DNA of 64,000 bases from Bifidobacterium sp. (GTDB lineage: Bacteria; Actinomycetota; Actinomycetes; Actinomycetales; Bifidobacteriaceae): the NCBI GenBank assembly GCA_022649135.1, contig JALCNP010000004.1, positions 119,019 to 183,018 of the forward strand. Direction: 5' to 3'. The notes under the pieces are model-generated. The model searched no databases. It worked only from the letters and a program-made list of their open reading frames with translations, and had not been told where the DNA came from. Both the position numbers and the translations under genes were made by a program. This document shows, piece by piece, positions 26,444 through 37,812 of this stretch (position 1 is its first letter; each line of letters opens with the position of its first letter).

Positions 26444-26463
26444 ATTCGTCACTTGGTGAATTA
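26444..26463. promoter_or_regulatory. Candidate TetR operator
   Basis: AATTCGTCACTTGGTGAATT is a 20-bp imperfect palindrome (7 of 10 positions pair) in the gap between the divergent TetR gene and the ABC-2 permease gene. Its size and position suit a TetR dimer site. Confidence 0.5.
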
Positions 26464-26555
26464 CCGCGATTCCGGTAAGGTCAATGGCGGATGCCGATAC
26501 GGCAGCCGGGTTCGAACGCGGACGTCCCATCGTCCCGAGGACAAGGAGAGCTAGC

Positions 26556-27854
26556 ATGAGGGCTTTGATTATCAAGGAGTTCAGGGAGCTGCTGCGCGAT
26601 CGGCGCACGCTGGCCATGCTGATCGTCATGCCGGTGATCCTGCTTGTGGTCTTCGGATACGCGGCCAATTTCAACGTGGACAAGATATCCGTGACCGTCA
26701 TCGGGGGGCAGGCGCGGGAAGTCGCCGCGGACATCCGCTCCCTTGACGCGGGCAAGGACGACATCGACATCGTCAAGGTCGACGGGAACCCCTCACTGGG
26801 CAGGGGCGAGGCCGAAAGCATTCTGCGCAACCGTCGGAGCGACGCGGTTGTGGTCTCCCAGCGCAAAGCGGGAGCGGATGACACGCTCAACGCTCGAATG
26901 CGAGTGTACGTGGACGGAACCCAACTGTTCACCGCCCAGGCGTCGAACCGTGTATTTCTCGGTCTTGTCTCGCAGGATACCCAGAATCGAGTCGAACGAC
27001 TGCAGAAGACGATCGCGAAAACCAGCGACGACGCGGCCCGGACACAGGAGGCGCTGAAGAAGTACGTCGGACAGCTGCAGGAGTTCCGCAATCAGCTTGG
27101 CGCCGCGTTGGCGGCCGGGCGGACATTGCCGGCCGTTCCGACGCCTCCCGTCTTCGCGGCGCCCTCGGCGGTCGCCACGGTCTCCCTCCCTTCGATCCAG
27201 ACCACCAGCATTGTGCATGTTCTCTTCAATCCCGACCTTAAAACCTCGTGGGTCATGGTCCCGGGGCTCATCGGACTGATCCTGACTCTGATCGGAACCG
27301 TGGTGACCAGCATCGGGCTCGTCAGGGAGAGGGAAAGCGGTACGCTCGAGCAGCTGGCGGTGATGCCGCTGCGTCCGGCCTCGATCATCATGGGGAAAAT
27401 CGTGCCGTACTTCATCCTGGCCCTGATGGACATGCTGATTATCACCGTGCTCGGGATATGGCTGTTCAAGGTTCCCTTCGTCGGCAGCGTCCCGATCTTC
27501 GCCCTTGGAGTGGCCCTGTTTCTGTTCGTGGTTCTTGGTCTCGGGGTGATGATCTCGTCGTTGTCGCAGACCACCGGCCAGGCCATTCAGATGGCTCTGA
27601 TGATCACCATGCCGCAGATTCTTCTCAGCGGCCTGATCTTCCCCCTGTCGTCGATGGCGGTAGGGGTGCGCTGGATAGGGTACGTGCTGCCGCTCACGTG
27701 GTTCATCGTCGTGTCCCAGGGCGTGATGCTGCGGGGGGCCGAGCTCTCCTCGCTGTGGATTGCGCTGACCATTCTGGCGGCCCAGGCCGTGGTGATCTTC
27801 GGTGCGGCGACATTGCGCATGCGGCGGCTTCTCACCCATGGAGGCTCGCGATGA
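26556..27854 (+). CDS. ABC-2 type exporter permease
   Basis: The 432-residue protein has one N-terminal helix (TLAMLIVMPVILLVVFGYA), a large extracytoplasmic region (about 45-225) with a predicted coiled coil, then five helices including LMITMPQILLSGLIFPLSSM, which is characteristic of ABC-2 permeases of the YhhJ/YbhR group. ATG 26556 is preceded by AGGAGAG; the track's longer start is not needed. It overlaps the ATPase gene by ATGA. It is probably a drug or small-molecule exporter working as a homodimer, since a second permease gene is not present. Confidence 0.88.
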   Translation: MRALIIKEFRELLRDRRTLAMLIVMPVILLVVFGYAANFNVDKISVTVIGGQAREVAADIRSLDAGKDDIDIVKVDGNPSLGRGEAESILRNRRSDAVVVSQRKAGADDTLNARMRVYVDGTQLFTAQASNRVFLGLVSQDTQNRVERLQKTIAKTSDDAARTQEALKKYVGQLQEFRNQLGAALAAGRTLPAVPTPPVFAAPSAVATVSLPSIQTTSIVHVLFNPDLKTSWVMVPGLIGLILTLIGTVVTSIGLVRERESGTLEQLAVMPLRPASIIMGKIVPYFILALMDMLIITVLGIWLFKVPFVGSVPIFALGVALFLFVVLGLGVMISSLSQTTGQAIQMALMITMPQILLSGLIFPLSSMAVGVRWIGYVLPLTWFIVVSQGVMLRGAELSSLWIALTILAAQAVVIFGAATLRMRRLLTHGGSR

Positions 27855-29662
27855 GCGTCGTCATGCACGCGGTCAGTGCTTCGTATGACGGGGTGAAGGC
27901 CCTCGATGGCATCGATGCGACTTTCGAGTCCGGATTGGTGACCGCGCTCGTAGGCGGGGACGGTGCCGGAAAGTCAACCCTGCTGAAAATTCTGGCAGGG
28001 CGTCTCGCATGTGACTCCGGTTCGATTGACGGACTGCCGTCGAAGGCTCATATCGGATACCAGCCCGCAGACGGGGGCGTATGGGACAATCTTTCCGTCA
28101 TCGACAACATGAGATTCGTTGCGCGTGTCTACGGGCTTGATTCCGCCTGTGCCCGGGAGCGGATACCGCAGCTTGTGGAACGGGCGGGGCTGTCCGCCGT
28201 CCTCGGCCGTGCGGCGGGAAATCTTTCCGGGGGAATGCGTCGCAAGCTGGGATTCATCATGGCCGCCGTCCATTCGCCCGACCTGCTGCTTCTTGACGAG
28301 CCGACAACGGGTGTCGATCCCCCCAGCCGCGAGGAGCTATGGTCGCTGATCGGCACGGAGGCGATGAGAGGAAGCACCGTCGTCATCTCCACGACCTATG
28401 TCGACGAGTCGGAGCGGGCAGGAGGGCTGTATCTGCTCAACAGGGGCCGAGTCCTGGCTCACGGGCGGGCGGCGACGATCTCGTCCGGCATCCCCGGACG
28501 GCTATACCAGGCGCCTTTCCGGCAGGTGTCGGTGCTGCCTGAGGGGGACGGTCTGCATAATTGGCGGCGTGCGGACACGGCGTTCGTCTGGAGCTCCGGC
28601 ATCGGTTCGGATGACGCTGCGCCGCAGGGCTTTACCCGATGCGATGCGGATATGGAGAATGCCAGCATCATACTGCTTCTCCGTGATGAGGACGCGCACG
28701 GCGGCAGTGCCGTTGCCGAAATGCCGGGGTCGGCACGGCGTCAGCCCCCGCAGGTGCCGCTGCCCCCGCAGACGCCGTCGACCCATGCCGTTGCAAAGGT
28801 CGTGGAGGTCGACCACGTCGTGAAACGCTTCGGGAAATTCACCGCGTTGGACGGCGTGTCCCTGGACGTTCGCCCCGGCGAGATCGTGGGGTTGATCGGA
28901 GGCAACGGCGCCGGCAAAACCACGCTGATGCGTATCCTTCTCGGGCTGGAGATGGCCACCAAGGGCAGCGTCAAGCTTTTCGGCGGTGCCCCGGGGCATG
29001 ATGCGCGCAGACGTGTGGGATACGTGCCGCAGGGGCTCGGCCTGTACCCTGCATTGAGCGCGCTGGAGAATCTGAGGTTTTCGGCGCAGGTCTTCCGATC
29101 CGAGATCGATGACCACACGTTGTCGTTCGCGCGAGAATGCGGGCCGAGGCCGGTGAGCAGCCTGCCTTGGGGAACCAGACGGCTGCTGGCGTATCTCGTG
29201 GCGGAGCAGCATGATCCGGATCTGTTCGTGCTTGACGAGCCCACGTCCGGAATGGATCCCGTCGCCCGTATGCGCTTGTGGAAGGAGATCCATCGCAAGG
29301 CCGACAGCGGCGCGGGCGCCCTGGTCACCACGCATTACATGGCGGAGGCGGCCCAGTGCGACCGGTGCGTCATCCTTTCGCAGGGCGTGATGCTCGCCAA
29401 CGGCACCGTGGACGAGATCATCGGGCGCCATCGCTCTCTTGTCGTTCGCGCGTCCCGCTGGCAGGAGGTCTTCGCCTGTCTGCGCACGGCCGGTCTGCCG
29501 GTCTCCTTCGAGGGCCGCGCGCTGCGGGTCGCCGACGGCAGGGAGGCCGAGGTCCGGACGCTTCTTGATTCGGCCGGCGAGCGATATGAGATCGAGCATG
29601 TGCCCGCATCGTTGGAGGATATGCTCGCCATACTGCCCCGACGGAATGCCTCTCATGCATGA
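27851..29662 (+). CDS. Fused double-ATPase subunit of ABC exporter
   Basis: The 603-residue protein holds two nucleotide-binding domains. NBD1 has Walker A GGDGAGKST, signature NLSGGMRRKL and Walker B LLLLDEPTTG; NBD2 has GGNGAGKTT and LFVLDEPTSG but a degenerate signature (SLPWGTRRL in place of LSGGQ). NBD1 ends in STTYVDE, lacking the usual switch His, while NBD2 keeps TTHYMAE. This asymmetry is as expected for YbhF/RbbA-like proteins. A Pro/Gln-rich linker joins the halves. The track ORF from 27248 is a frame shadow in its first 200 codons; the real ATG 27851 overlaps the permease stop. Confidence 0.92.
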   Translation: MSVVMHAVSASYDGVKALDGIDATFESGLVTALVGGDGAGKSTLLKILAGRLACDSGSIDGLPSKAHIGYQPADGGVWDNLSVIDNMRFVARVYGLDSACARERIPQLVERAGLSAVLGRAAGNLSGGMRRKLGFIMAAVHSPDLLLLDEPTTGVDPPSREELWSLIGTEAMRGSTVVISTTYVDESERAGGLYLLNRGRVLAHGRAATISSGIPGRLYQAPFRQVSVLPEGDGLHNWRRADTAFVWSSGIGSDDAAPQGFTRCDADMENASIILLLRDEDAHGGSAVAEMPGSARRQPPQVPLPPQTPSTHAVAKVVEVDHVVKRFGKFTALDGVSLDVRPGEIVGLIGGNGAGKTTLMRILLGLEMATKGSVKLFGGAPGHDARRRVGYVPQGLGLYPALSALENLRFSAQVFRSEIDDHTLSFARECGPRPVSSLPWGTRRLLAYLVAEQHDPDLFVLDEPTSGMDPVARMRLWKEIHRKADSGAGALVTTHYMAEAAQCDRCVILSQGVMLANGTVDEIIGRHRSLVVRASRWQEVFACLRTAGLPVSFEGRALRVADGREAEVRTLLDSAGERYEIEHVPASLEDMLAILPRRNASHA

Positions 29663-29757
29663 GATTGCGCAAGGTCCGGACTGCCGCGGCACGAATGTGC
29701 GAGAAGGGGCGGTCTCGTGCTAGACTGTCTACTCGTGGCCCGGTGCATTGGGTTCGT

Positions 29758-29831
29758 GCGGATGTAGTTCATTGGTAGAATGGAAGCTTCCCAAGCTTCA
29801 GAGGCGGGTTCGATTCCCGTCATCCGCTCCA
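29758..29831 (+). tRNA. tRNA-Gly (CCC)
   Basis: The sequence folds as a 74-nt tRNA: acceptor GCGGATG/CATCCGC, D-arm with TTGGTAGAA, anticodon stem GAAGC/GCTTC around TTCCCAA (anticodon CCC), T-arm GCGGGTTCGATTCCCGT and an encoded CCA. The anticodon assigns glycine. Confidence 0.95.
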
Positions 29832-29835
29832 GAGG

Positions 29836-30300
29836 TCATCGGAATTCCAGATACCGTGCAGACATAAAGGTGCAGCGTCCGATGATCGAACCGCCTGCGA
29901 AGGCGATGAGAGCAAGGCTCAGCAAAGGGGCATATGCACCCGTTCCATAGCTTCGTATCAGCCATTTCGCGCCGATGATAGCGGCATAGAGAAGCAGGCT
30001 TTGATAGGATTCCTGATAGTAGATGTCACCGCTGCTCTGATCCCTGTGATATTTCAGCGTGCGGCCTCTCATTAGTCCCACGAGGAAGCCCAGGGCTGCG
30101 CATATCAGCGCGGACGCCACGCCGATGGCGGAAAGATCCGGGGCCGTGAGATAGTCCTGGATGACCATTGCGAGGAAAAGCACGGGCATCAGCCACAGGT
30201 CGGGGAATTTGATGCGCTTGCTTGCCCCGGACTGCAGGCGAAGGAATTTCAAGACGATGATGACGAGCGCGATTGCGCTGAAGTTGAGGTATTGATTCAT
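29836..30300 (-). CDS. Small multi-pass membrane protein
   Basis: The 154-residue protein is not a family I recognise with confidence. It has about four to five hydrophobic segments (for example AIALVIIVLKFL, LWLMPVLFLAMVI and AALGFLVGLMRG) and a central polar stretch with SSGDIYYQESYQSL. It follows the XRE-type gene on the same strand by 47 bp and is probably co-transcribed with it, which suggests a shared membrane role. It starts only 4 bp from the 3' end of tRNA-Gly, in convergent orientation. Confidence 0.65.
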   Translation of the reverse strand: MNQYLNFSAIALVIIVLKFLRLQSGASKRIKFPDLWLMPVLFLAMVIQDYLTAPDLSAIGVASALICAALGFLVGLMRGRTLKYHRDQSSGDIYYQESYQSLLLYAAIIGAKWLIRSYGTGAYAPLLSLALIAFAGGSIIGRCTFMSARYLEFR

Positions 30301-30347
30301 GTGGATTCGTGTCCTGCCCGCCGAGGCCGGCGGTTGGCCGCACGGGG

Positions 30348-30857
30348 CTACCGCGGTGACTGTGCCACATCGGTTCCCGTGGTGAGCGGGTATTTTTTAT
30401 CGAGATAGGGTTCCACGAACGTGTTCCTGAGCGTTTTCAGCAGCGCCAGCCCGACCGGCCAGAGCAGCACCCACAGCATGGTCAATGCGGTGGGAAGCGG
30501 ATGGTCAAGGCTCAGGGTGAGCGTCAGACGGGATCCGAGAAGAACCATGGCGAGGATGAATATGAATACGGCGAGCTTTCTGTACCAGCTCGACCATGTG
30601 CTGCGCGCTCGCATCTGGCCTATGCGTCCCCTGTCGAAATCCGCGATGCGTTGTTTGTCGGCATCGTCGAGGGTGGAAAACAGATCCTGCACATCCACCT
30701 CGAGGGCCCCGGCAAGCAGACTGAGCGTCTGCAGGTTCGCTCCGCTTCCCGCTTCGATGCGCTGTATGGTTCGAGTCGTCACCCCGCTTTCGGAGGCCAG
30801 CCGTTCCTGGGTCCAGCCGCGCCGTTTGCGCAGATCCGCTACCGCTGTCGTGTTCAT
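30348..30857 (-). CDS. XRE-type HTH regulator with two transmembrane helices
   Basis: Of its 169 residues, 1-60 form an XRE helix-turn-helix (VADLRKRRGWTQERLASESGVTTRTIQRIEAG). A charged linker follows, then two membrane helices (KLAVFIFILAMVLLGSRLTLTL and ALTMLWVLLWPVGLALL). The DNA-binding domain would be tethered to the membrane. Targets are unknown; the downstream membrane-protein gene is a natural partner and possible target. Confidence 0.8.
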   Translation of the reverse strand: MNTTAVADLRKRRGWTQERLASESGVTTRTIQRIEAGSGANLQTLSLLAGALEVDVQDLFSTLDDADKQRIADFDRGRIGQMRARSTWSSWYRKLAVFIFILAMVLLGSRLTLTLSLDHPLPTALTMLWVLLWPVGLALLKTLRNTFVEPYLDKKYPLTTGTDVAQSPR

Positions 30858-31006
30858 GATCCCTACGCTATACCGGGCGTCATGACAACGTCACGACGTC
30901 GGCGCGACAGGGACGCGACACTTTTTTCGTCGGTGTGTGCGCAACGTCACAGCCGCGTCGCCGGTGCCGATTAACACGGCAACGGGAGGTGGGCCATAAT
31001 AAGGGT

Positions 31007-33471
<2,465 letters not shown>

Positions 33472-33535
33472 TCGTCGGGGGCGTTCGGGGAACATGCACG
33501 TGGGAGGCAAAGGACGCAAAAGCAGGAGAGACACC

Positions 33536-35107
33536 GTGAGCCCTCCCGCACCGGGGTCTTCTCGGAACGCGCTCAGACGAATCGTCTCCCAGCTTATGCA
33601 GCGGCAGTGGATCATCGCCCTGCGCGCCATCCTCTGTGGTTTCCTCGCCGGTTTTCTCGTGGTGCTGTACCGGCAGGGAATCATCTATGCGACCGGCTTC
33701 GCCCGGTGGACGTATGCGAGCATCGCCGCCGACCCCTGGCTTCTGATTCCGTTCGTGCCTGCCGCCGCGGTGATCGGGCTCTTTGTCGGCTGGCTGATCA
33801 AACTCGAGCCGATGGCGGGCGGCAGTGGCATACCGCAGGTCGAGGGAATCGTCCGGTGGGGGTTGCGCATGCGCTGGGCGGCGGTGCTGCCGGTGCGCTT
33901 CGTCGGCGGCATCCTGTGCGGGATGTTCGGACTGTCGCTCGGTCGTGAGGGGCCTTCGATCCAGATCGGAGCGGCGGGGAGCCAGGCCCTGTCCCATGCC
34001 ATGAAGCGCAAGGGCATCGAAGCCAACTATCTTATGACCAGCGGAGCCGCCGCAGGCCTGTCCGCCGCCTTCAACGCCCCGCTTTCCGGCATGATGTTCG
34101 CCGTCGAGGAGGTGCACAAGAACCTGTCGCCCGTCATCCTGATCTCGGCCACGGCCGCCTCGCTCAGCGCCGACGTCGTCTCGAAATACTGGTTCGGTCT
34201 CACGCCAGTGCTTGATTTCACGAGACTGTCGCCCCTGTCGCTGCCGCAATACGTCTGGATGATTCCCCTTGGCGTCGTCGCCGGTCTGGTCGGCTCGCTG
34301 ATGAACCAGATGCTGCTCGGGCTACAGACCCTGTACAACAGGCTGCCCGTCATGGCCAGGCCCGTCATCGCCCTTCTTATGGCGCTGCCGTTCGGAATTT
34401 TCGCGCCGATGGTGCTCGGCGGCGGCGAGGTGCTCATCGACTACGCCGAGAGGGCCACCACCGGCATCCTTCTGCTGTTGGGGCTGCTGGTGGCCAAGAT
34501 GGTCTTCACCTCCACTAGTTTCGGCAGCGGCGTTCCCGGGGGAATTTTCATGCCCATCCTGGCGGTCGGCACACTCACCGGCAGTGTCTGCGGCATCGCC
34601 CTTTCGCACGTCGGGCTTCCGGTGCGGGCCATACCCGTCTTCGCCGTGTGCGCCATGGCAGGCGCGCTGGCCGCCTCCGTCAAGGCACCGGTCACATCGA
34701 TCCTTCTCACCGTCGAAATGTCCGGAACCTTGATCCATATGCTTCCGGTAACCGCGTGCGCCTTCACTGCGCTGTTCGTCTCCGACCTGCTCAGGGTCAA
34801 GCCCATCTACGAGGCGTTGCTGGAGCGCTATATGCAGGGTGATCGCCCCGTGTCGCATGACAGCTCCGGCAATGCGCTTCTCGAATTTCCCGTTGCGCTG
34901 GGCAGCCGGGCGGCGGGGAGGACCATCGGCGAGCTCGACTGGCCCGATTCGGCCGCCGTCGTGGATGTTCGCCGCGGTGAGGACGAGGTGATCCCCTGTC
35001 GGGAAACCGTTCTTGTGCCAGGCGACTACGTGCTGGTCCTGTTCCCCGCGCATCGGGTCGGCGAGGTCAGGCGCGCCCTCGTCGAGCTGTGCGAAACCCA
35101 CGTATAG
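33536..35107 (+). CDS. ClC-family chloride channel or antiporter with TrkA-C-like tail
   Basis: The 523-residue membrane protein carries the ClC signatures GGSGIPQVEG, the gating-glutamate motif LGREGPSIQIG, and SFGSGVPGGIFMP, with about ten or more helices. The last 75 residues (FPVALGSRAAGRTIGELDWPDSAAVVDVRRGE...PGDYVLVLF) resemble a TrkA-C regulatory domain. Glu in AFNAPLSGMMFAVEEVHK sits where proton-coupled exchangers have the internal proton glutamate, so an H+/Cl- exchanger is possible. GTG 33536 follows GCAGGAGAG and is the better start than ATG 33494. Confidence 0.9.
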   Translation: MSPPAPGSSRNALRRIVSQLMQRQWIIALRAILCGFLAGFLVVLYRQGIIYATGFARWTYASIAADPWLLIPFVPAAAVIGLFVGWLIKLEPMAGGSGIPQVEGIVRWGLRMRWAAVLPVRFVGGILCGMFGLSLGREGPSIQIGAAGSQALSHAMKRKGIEANYLMTSGAAAGLSAAFNAPLSGMMFAVEEVHKNLSPVILISATAASLSADVVSKYWFGLTPVLDFTRLSPLSLPQYVWMIPLGVVAGLVGSLMNQMLLGLQTLYNRLPVMARPVIALLMALPFGIFAPMVLGGGEVLIDYAERATTGILLLLGLLVAKMVFTSTSFGSGVPGGIFMPILAVGTLTGSVCGIALSHVGLPVRAIPVFAVCAMAGALAASVKAPVTSILLTVEMSGTLIHMLPVTACAFTALFVSDLLRVKPIYEALLERYMQGDRPVSHDSSGNALLEFPVALGSRAAGRTIGELDWPDSAAVVDVRRGEDEVIPCRETVLVPGDYVLVLFPAHRVGEVRRALVELCETHV

Positions 35108-35289
35108 TCGTGTATGCGGATCGCACCCGGCCGCTTCTTTTTGATTCGGTTCCTTTTCGTTCTCCTCCCTAGGAAAGGCGCGGTCCCGTTAACGTACACG
35201 TCTCGTAGGTTACGTGGATGAAACCTCGGCGCAACCAGCCTCACCCTTCCCGGCTCTACTTTGTAAAACTATCGAGGGAGGGCAGTTAT

Positions 35290-36693
35290 ATGACAATCGA
35301 ACATTCTCGTCCCCGGCGCCGATGGAAAGGGCTGTCGCTTGCCGTGGCGATTGCGGCTCTCATGGTGGCTGTCATAATCGTCTGGCCAGGCCGGGCGTAT
35401 GCGGCGCAATCGGTTGCCGTGTGCAATCCCACCGCCACAGCGGGTTGCGTCAACGGCATTCTTCAGGACGCGCAGCGCAAGCCGATCGCGGGGGCGACGG
35501 TGACGCTGAGCGGCAGGGAATCGGCGACCGCGACAACGGACCCCGAAGGAAAGTGGGCCTTCTCGGTTTCCTCGGACGGCTCCTACACCGTCGCCCTCGA
35601 TCCCTCCCTGGTGGCGAAATATCAGCTAAAATCCTCGAAGGCGACAGTGGAGATCAAAAAGGGTGATTTCACCGAGTCGCGACAGGTCGTGCGTTTCGAT
35701 GAGATTCAGGCCGATTCGACTCCGGCGCCGAAGTCCTCCGGCAGCACTTCGTCGTCTGCATCCTCATCGTCGTCTGCCGCACAGAGTTCGGCGGACTCAA
35801 GCTCACAGCACTTCGGAGCCAGGGTCTGGCAGCAGCTGTACAGCGGAATCATATTCGGGCTGATGCTGGGTCTGATGTCCGTGGGAATGAACCTGGTGTA
35901 TGGCACTACCGGGCTGAGCTCGTTCTCACATGGAGAGCAGGTGACGCTCGGCGGGCTCATGGCGTATGTGGGCACACAGCTCCTGCACTGGCCTCTGGCC
36001 GTCTCGGCCCTGTTCGCGGTGGCAGTCGGGGCTTTGTCGGGATGGGTGCAGAACGATCTGGTCTGGGCCCCGCTGCGCCGCAAGCACGTCGGACCCATGC
36101 AGCAGATGATCGTGACCATCGGCCTGTCGATGGCACTGCAGTATGTCTACCAGTTCTTCTTCGGCGGCAACGTCAACAGCGTCACCATATCCGTTCCGCC
36201 GAGCATCACCATCGGCCCCATCACAACCGACGCGCCCACTCTCGTCTCCGCTCTCATCGCGATTGTGGTCATCCTGGCGATCACGTTCTTCCTCTACCGC
36301 ACTCGATTGGGGAGAGCCACGCGGGCGGTGTCGGACAATTCCTCGCTCGCCGCGGCCTCCGGAATCAACGTCGAGCAGGTGGTCCGCGTGGTGTGGATCC
36401 TCTCCACCGGGCTCGCCGCCCTCTCCGGGGTCCTCATGGCTCTCTATCTCAACGGAGTCGCCTGGAACACGGGGGCGCTCATGCTGCTGCTCATGTTCTC
36501 CGCGGTCACGCTCGGCGGTCTGGGAACGGCAAACGGCGCCCTCGTCGGGTCTCTGATCATCGGCATCGTGGCGGACACCAGCTCGCTGTTCATTCCCAAC
36601 GACATGCGCTATGCGAGCGCGCTGGCCATCCTCATCATCGTTCTGCTCGTCAGACCTCAGGGGCTTTTCGGCAAGCAGCAGAGGGTGGGCTGA
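35290..36693 (+). CDS. livH: Branched-chain amino acid permease LivH with exported N-terminal domain
   Basis: The 467-residue protein has a signal-like N-terminus (LSLAVAIAALMVAVIIVWPGRAYA), then a beta-rich domain of the carboxypeptidase-regulatory type (GILQDAQRKPIAGATVTLSGRESATATTDPEGKWAF, about 55-110), a Ser/Ala-rich linker (about 150-178) and a full LivH permease (GLSSFSHGEQVTLGG; AVTLGGLGTANGALVGSLIIG). LivH proteins normally lack the first part. The start ATG 35290 follows GAGGGAGGGCAG. It heads livH-livM-livG-livF. The extra domain may contact the binding protein or cell wall; that is inference. Confidence 0.92.
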   Translation: MTIEHSRPRRRWKGLSLAVAIAALMVAVIIVWPGRAYAAQSVAVCNPTATAGCVNGILQDAQRKPIAGATVTLSGRESATATTDPEGKWAFSVSSDGSYTVALDPSLVAKYQLKSSKATVEIKKGDFTESRQVVRFDEIQADSTPAPKSSGSTSSSASSSSSAAQSSADSSSQHFGARVWQQLYSGIIFGLMLGLMSVGMNLVYGTTGLSSFSHGEQVTLGGLMAYVGTQLLHWPLAVSALFAVAVGALSGWVQNDLVWAPLRRKHVGPMQQMIVTIGLSMALQYVYQFFFGGNVNSVTISVPPSITIGPITTDAPTLVSALIAIVVILAITFFLYRTRLGRATRAVSDNSSLAAASGINVEQVVRVVWILSTGLAALSGVLMALYLNGVAWNTGALMLLLMFSAVTLGGLGTANGALVGSLIIGIVADTSSLFIPNDMRYASALAILIIVLLVRPQGLFGKQQRVG

Positions 36694-36828
36694 CATGGCT
36701 GCGATATCCGGTGGTCCCCCGTATGCGGTTGCGGATGAGTTCTTTGTTCGGGCGACGCCGATCACTCCGCGCCCGGGCGTGACCCATGGACGATGTGAAC
36801 CACGCGAATCAATGGAAAAGAGTCGACA

Positions 36829-37812
36829 ATGGATGTAATGACGATCATCAGCAATTCCCTGGGCGAACTCATCGCCCCTACGACCGCGGCCTATGTCCTG
36901 GCGGCTATCGGACTGAACATTCATTTCGGGATGACCGGTCTGATGAACATGGGGCAGGCCGGTTTCATGCTTCTGGGCGCCTACGGCTTCGCCATCACCC
37001 AGAGCATGGGGTGGAATCTGGCAGCCTCCGTGGTCGCCGCCCTCGCACTCTCGGCGATATATGCGGTTCTGCTGGGGCTGCCGACCCTCAAGCTGGGTCC
37101 GGACTATCTGTCTATGGTTACCCTTGCCTCAGCGGAGATCATACGCATCGTGGGCAGATCCACGGCGATGCAGAGCATCACCGGCGGGTCCGGGGGCATC
37201 TCGCCCCAGAACTTCACGAGCCGATTCGAATCCTCCTCCCCCCTGCCCGACGGCAGAACGACGTTTCTTCTGTGGACGTATTCCAACAACGTCGCCAATT
37301 CTTGGTGGATACGCATCGTCGCCTGGATTCTGGTGGCGGTGGCTGCATTCCTCACGTGGCGTTGGTTCAGCTCTCCATGGGGGCGTGTTCTCAAGGGAAT
37401 TCGCGAGGACGAGAACGCGATCCGCTCCCTGGGCAAGCCTGTCACCACCTTCAAACTGCAGTCGCTGTTTCTGGGCGGGGCCTTCGGCGCGCTCGCCGGC
37501 ATCATCTTCGTGCTTCCGCGTTCGGTGCAACCGGATTCCCTGGGCAGGCAGGTGACGTTCTATGTATGGACGATTCTGCTGCTCGGCGGCGCGGCAACGA
37601 TACTAGGACCGATTCTGGGTTCGTGTCTTCTCTGGGTCCTGCTGACCTTCACCAAGGAGCTGATGCGCAGCGTGGTGCCCCAGACGATTATCTCCTCCAA
37701 CCAGGTCGAATCTCTGGGCTGGGTGATCGTTGGCGTTGCGCTGATGTGCCTGGTCATCTTCCGGCCGCAGGGACTGCTCGGCGATCGAAGGGAGCTTGCG
37801 TTCCATGCGTGA
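36829..37812 (+). CDS. livM: Branched-chain amino acid permease LivM
   Basis: The 327-residue permease has about eight to ten helices. LivM-typical segments include IGLNIHFGMTGLMNMGQAGFMLLGAYG, GLPTLKLGPDYLSMVTLASAEIIRI and the ATPase-contact loop WGRVLKGIREDENAIRSLGK. It ends with the usual IFRPQGLLG. It would pair with LivH to form the translocation path for hydrophobic amino acids. A 135-bp gap separates it from livH, and its 3' end overlaps the livG start. Confidence 0.93.
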   Translation: MDVMTIISNSLGELIAPTTAAYVLAAIGLNIHFGMTGLMNMGQAGFMLLGAYGFAITQSMGWNLAASVVAALALSAIYAVLLGLPTLKLGPDYLSMVTLASAEIIRIVGRSTAMQSITGGSGGISPQNFTSRFESSSPLPDGRTTFLLWTYSNNVANSWWIRIVAWILVAVAAFLTWRWFSSPWGRVLKGIREDENAIRSLGKPVTTFKLQSLFLGGAFGALAGIIFVLPRSVQPDSLGRQVTFYVWTILLLGGAATILGPILGSCLLWVLLTFTKELMRSVVPQTIISSNQVESLGWVIVGVALMCLVIFRPQGLLGDRRELAFHA

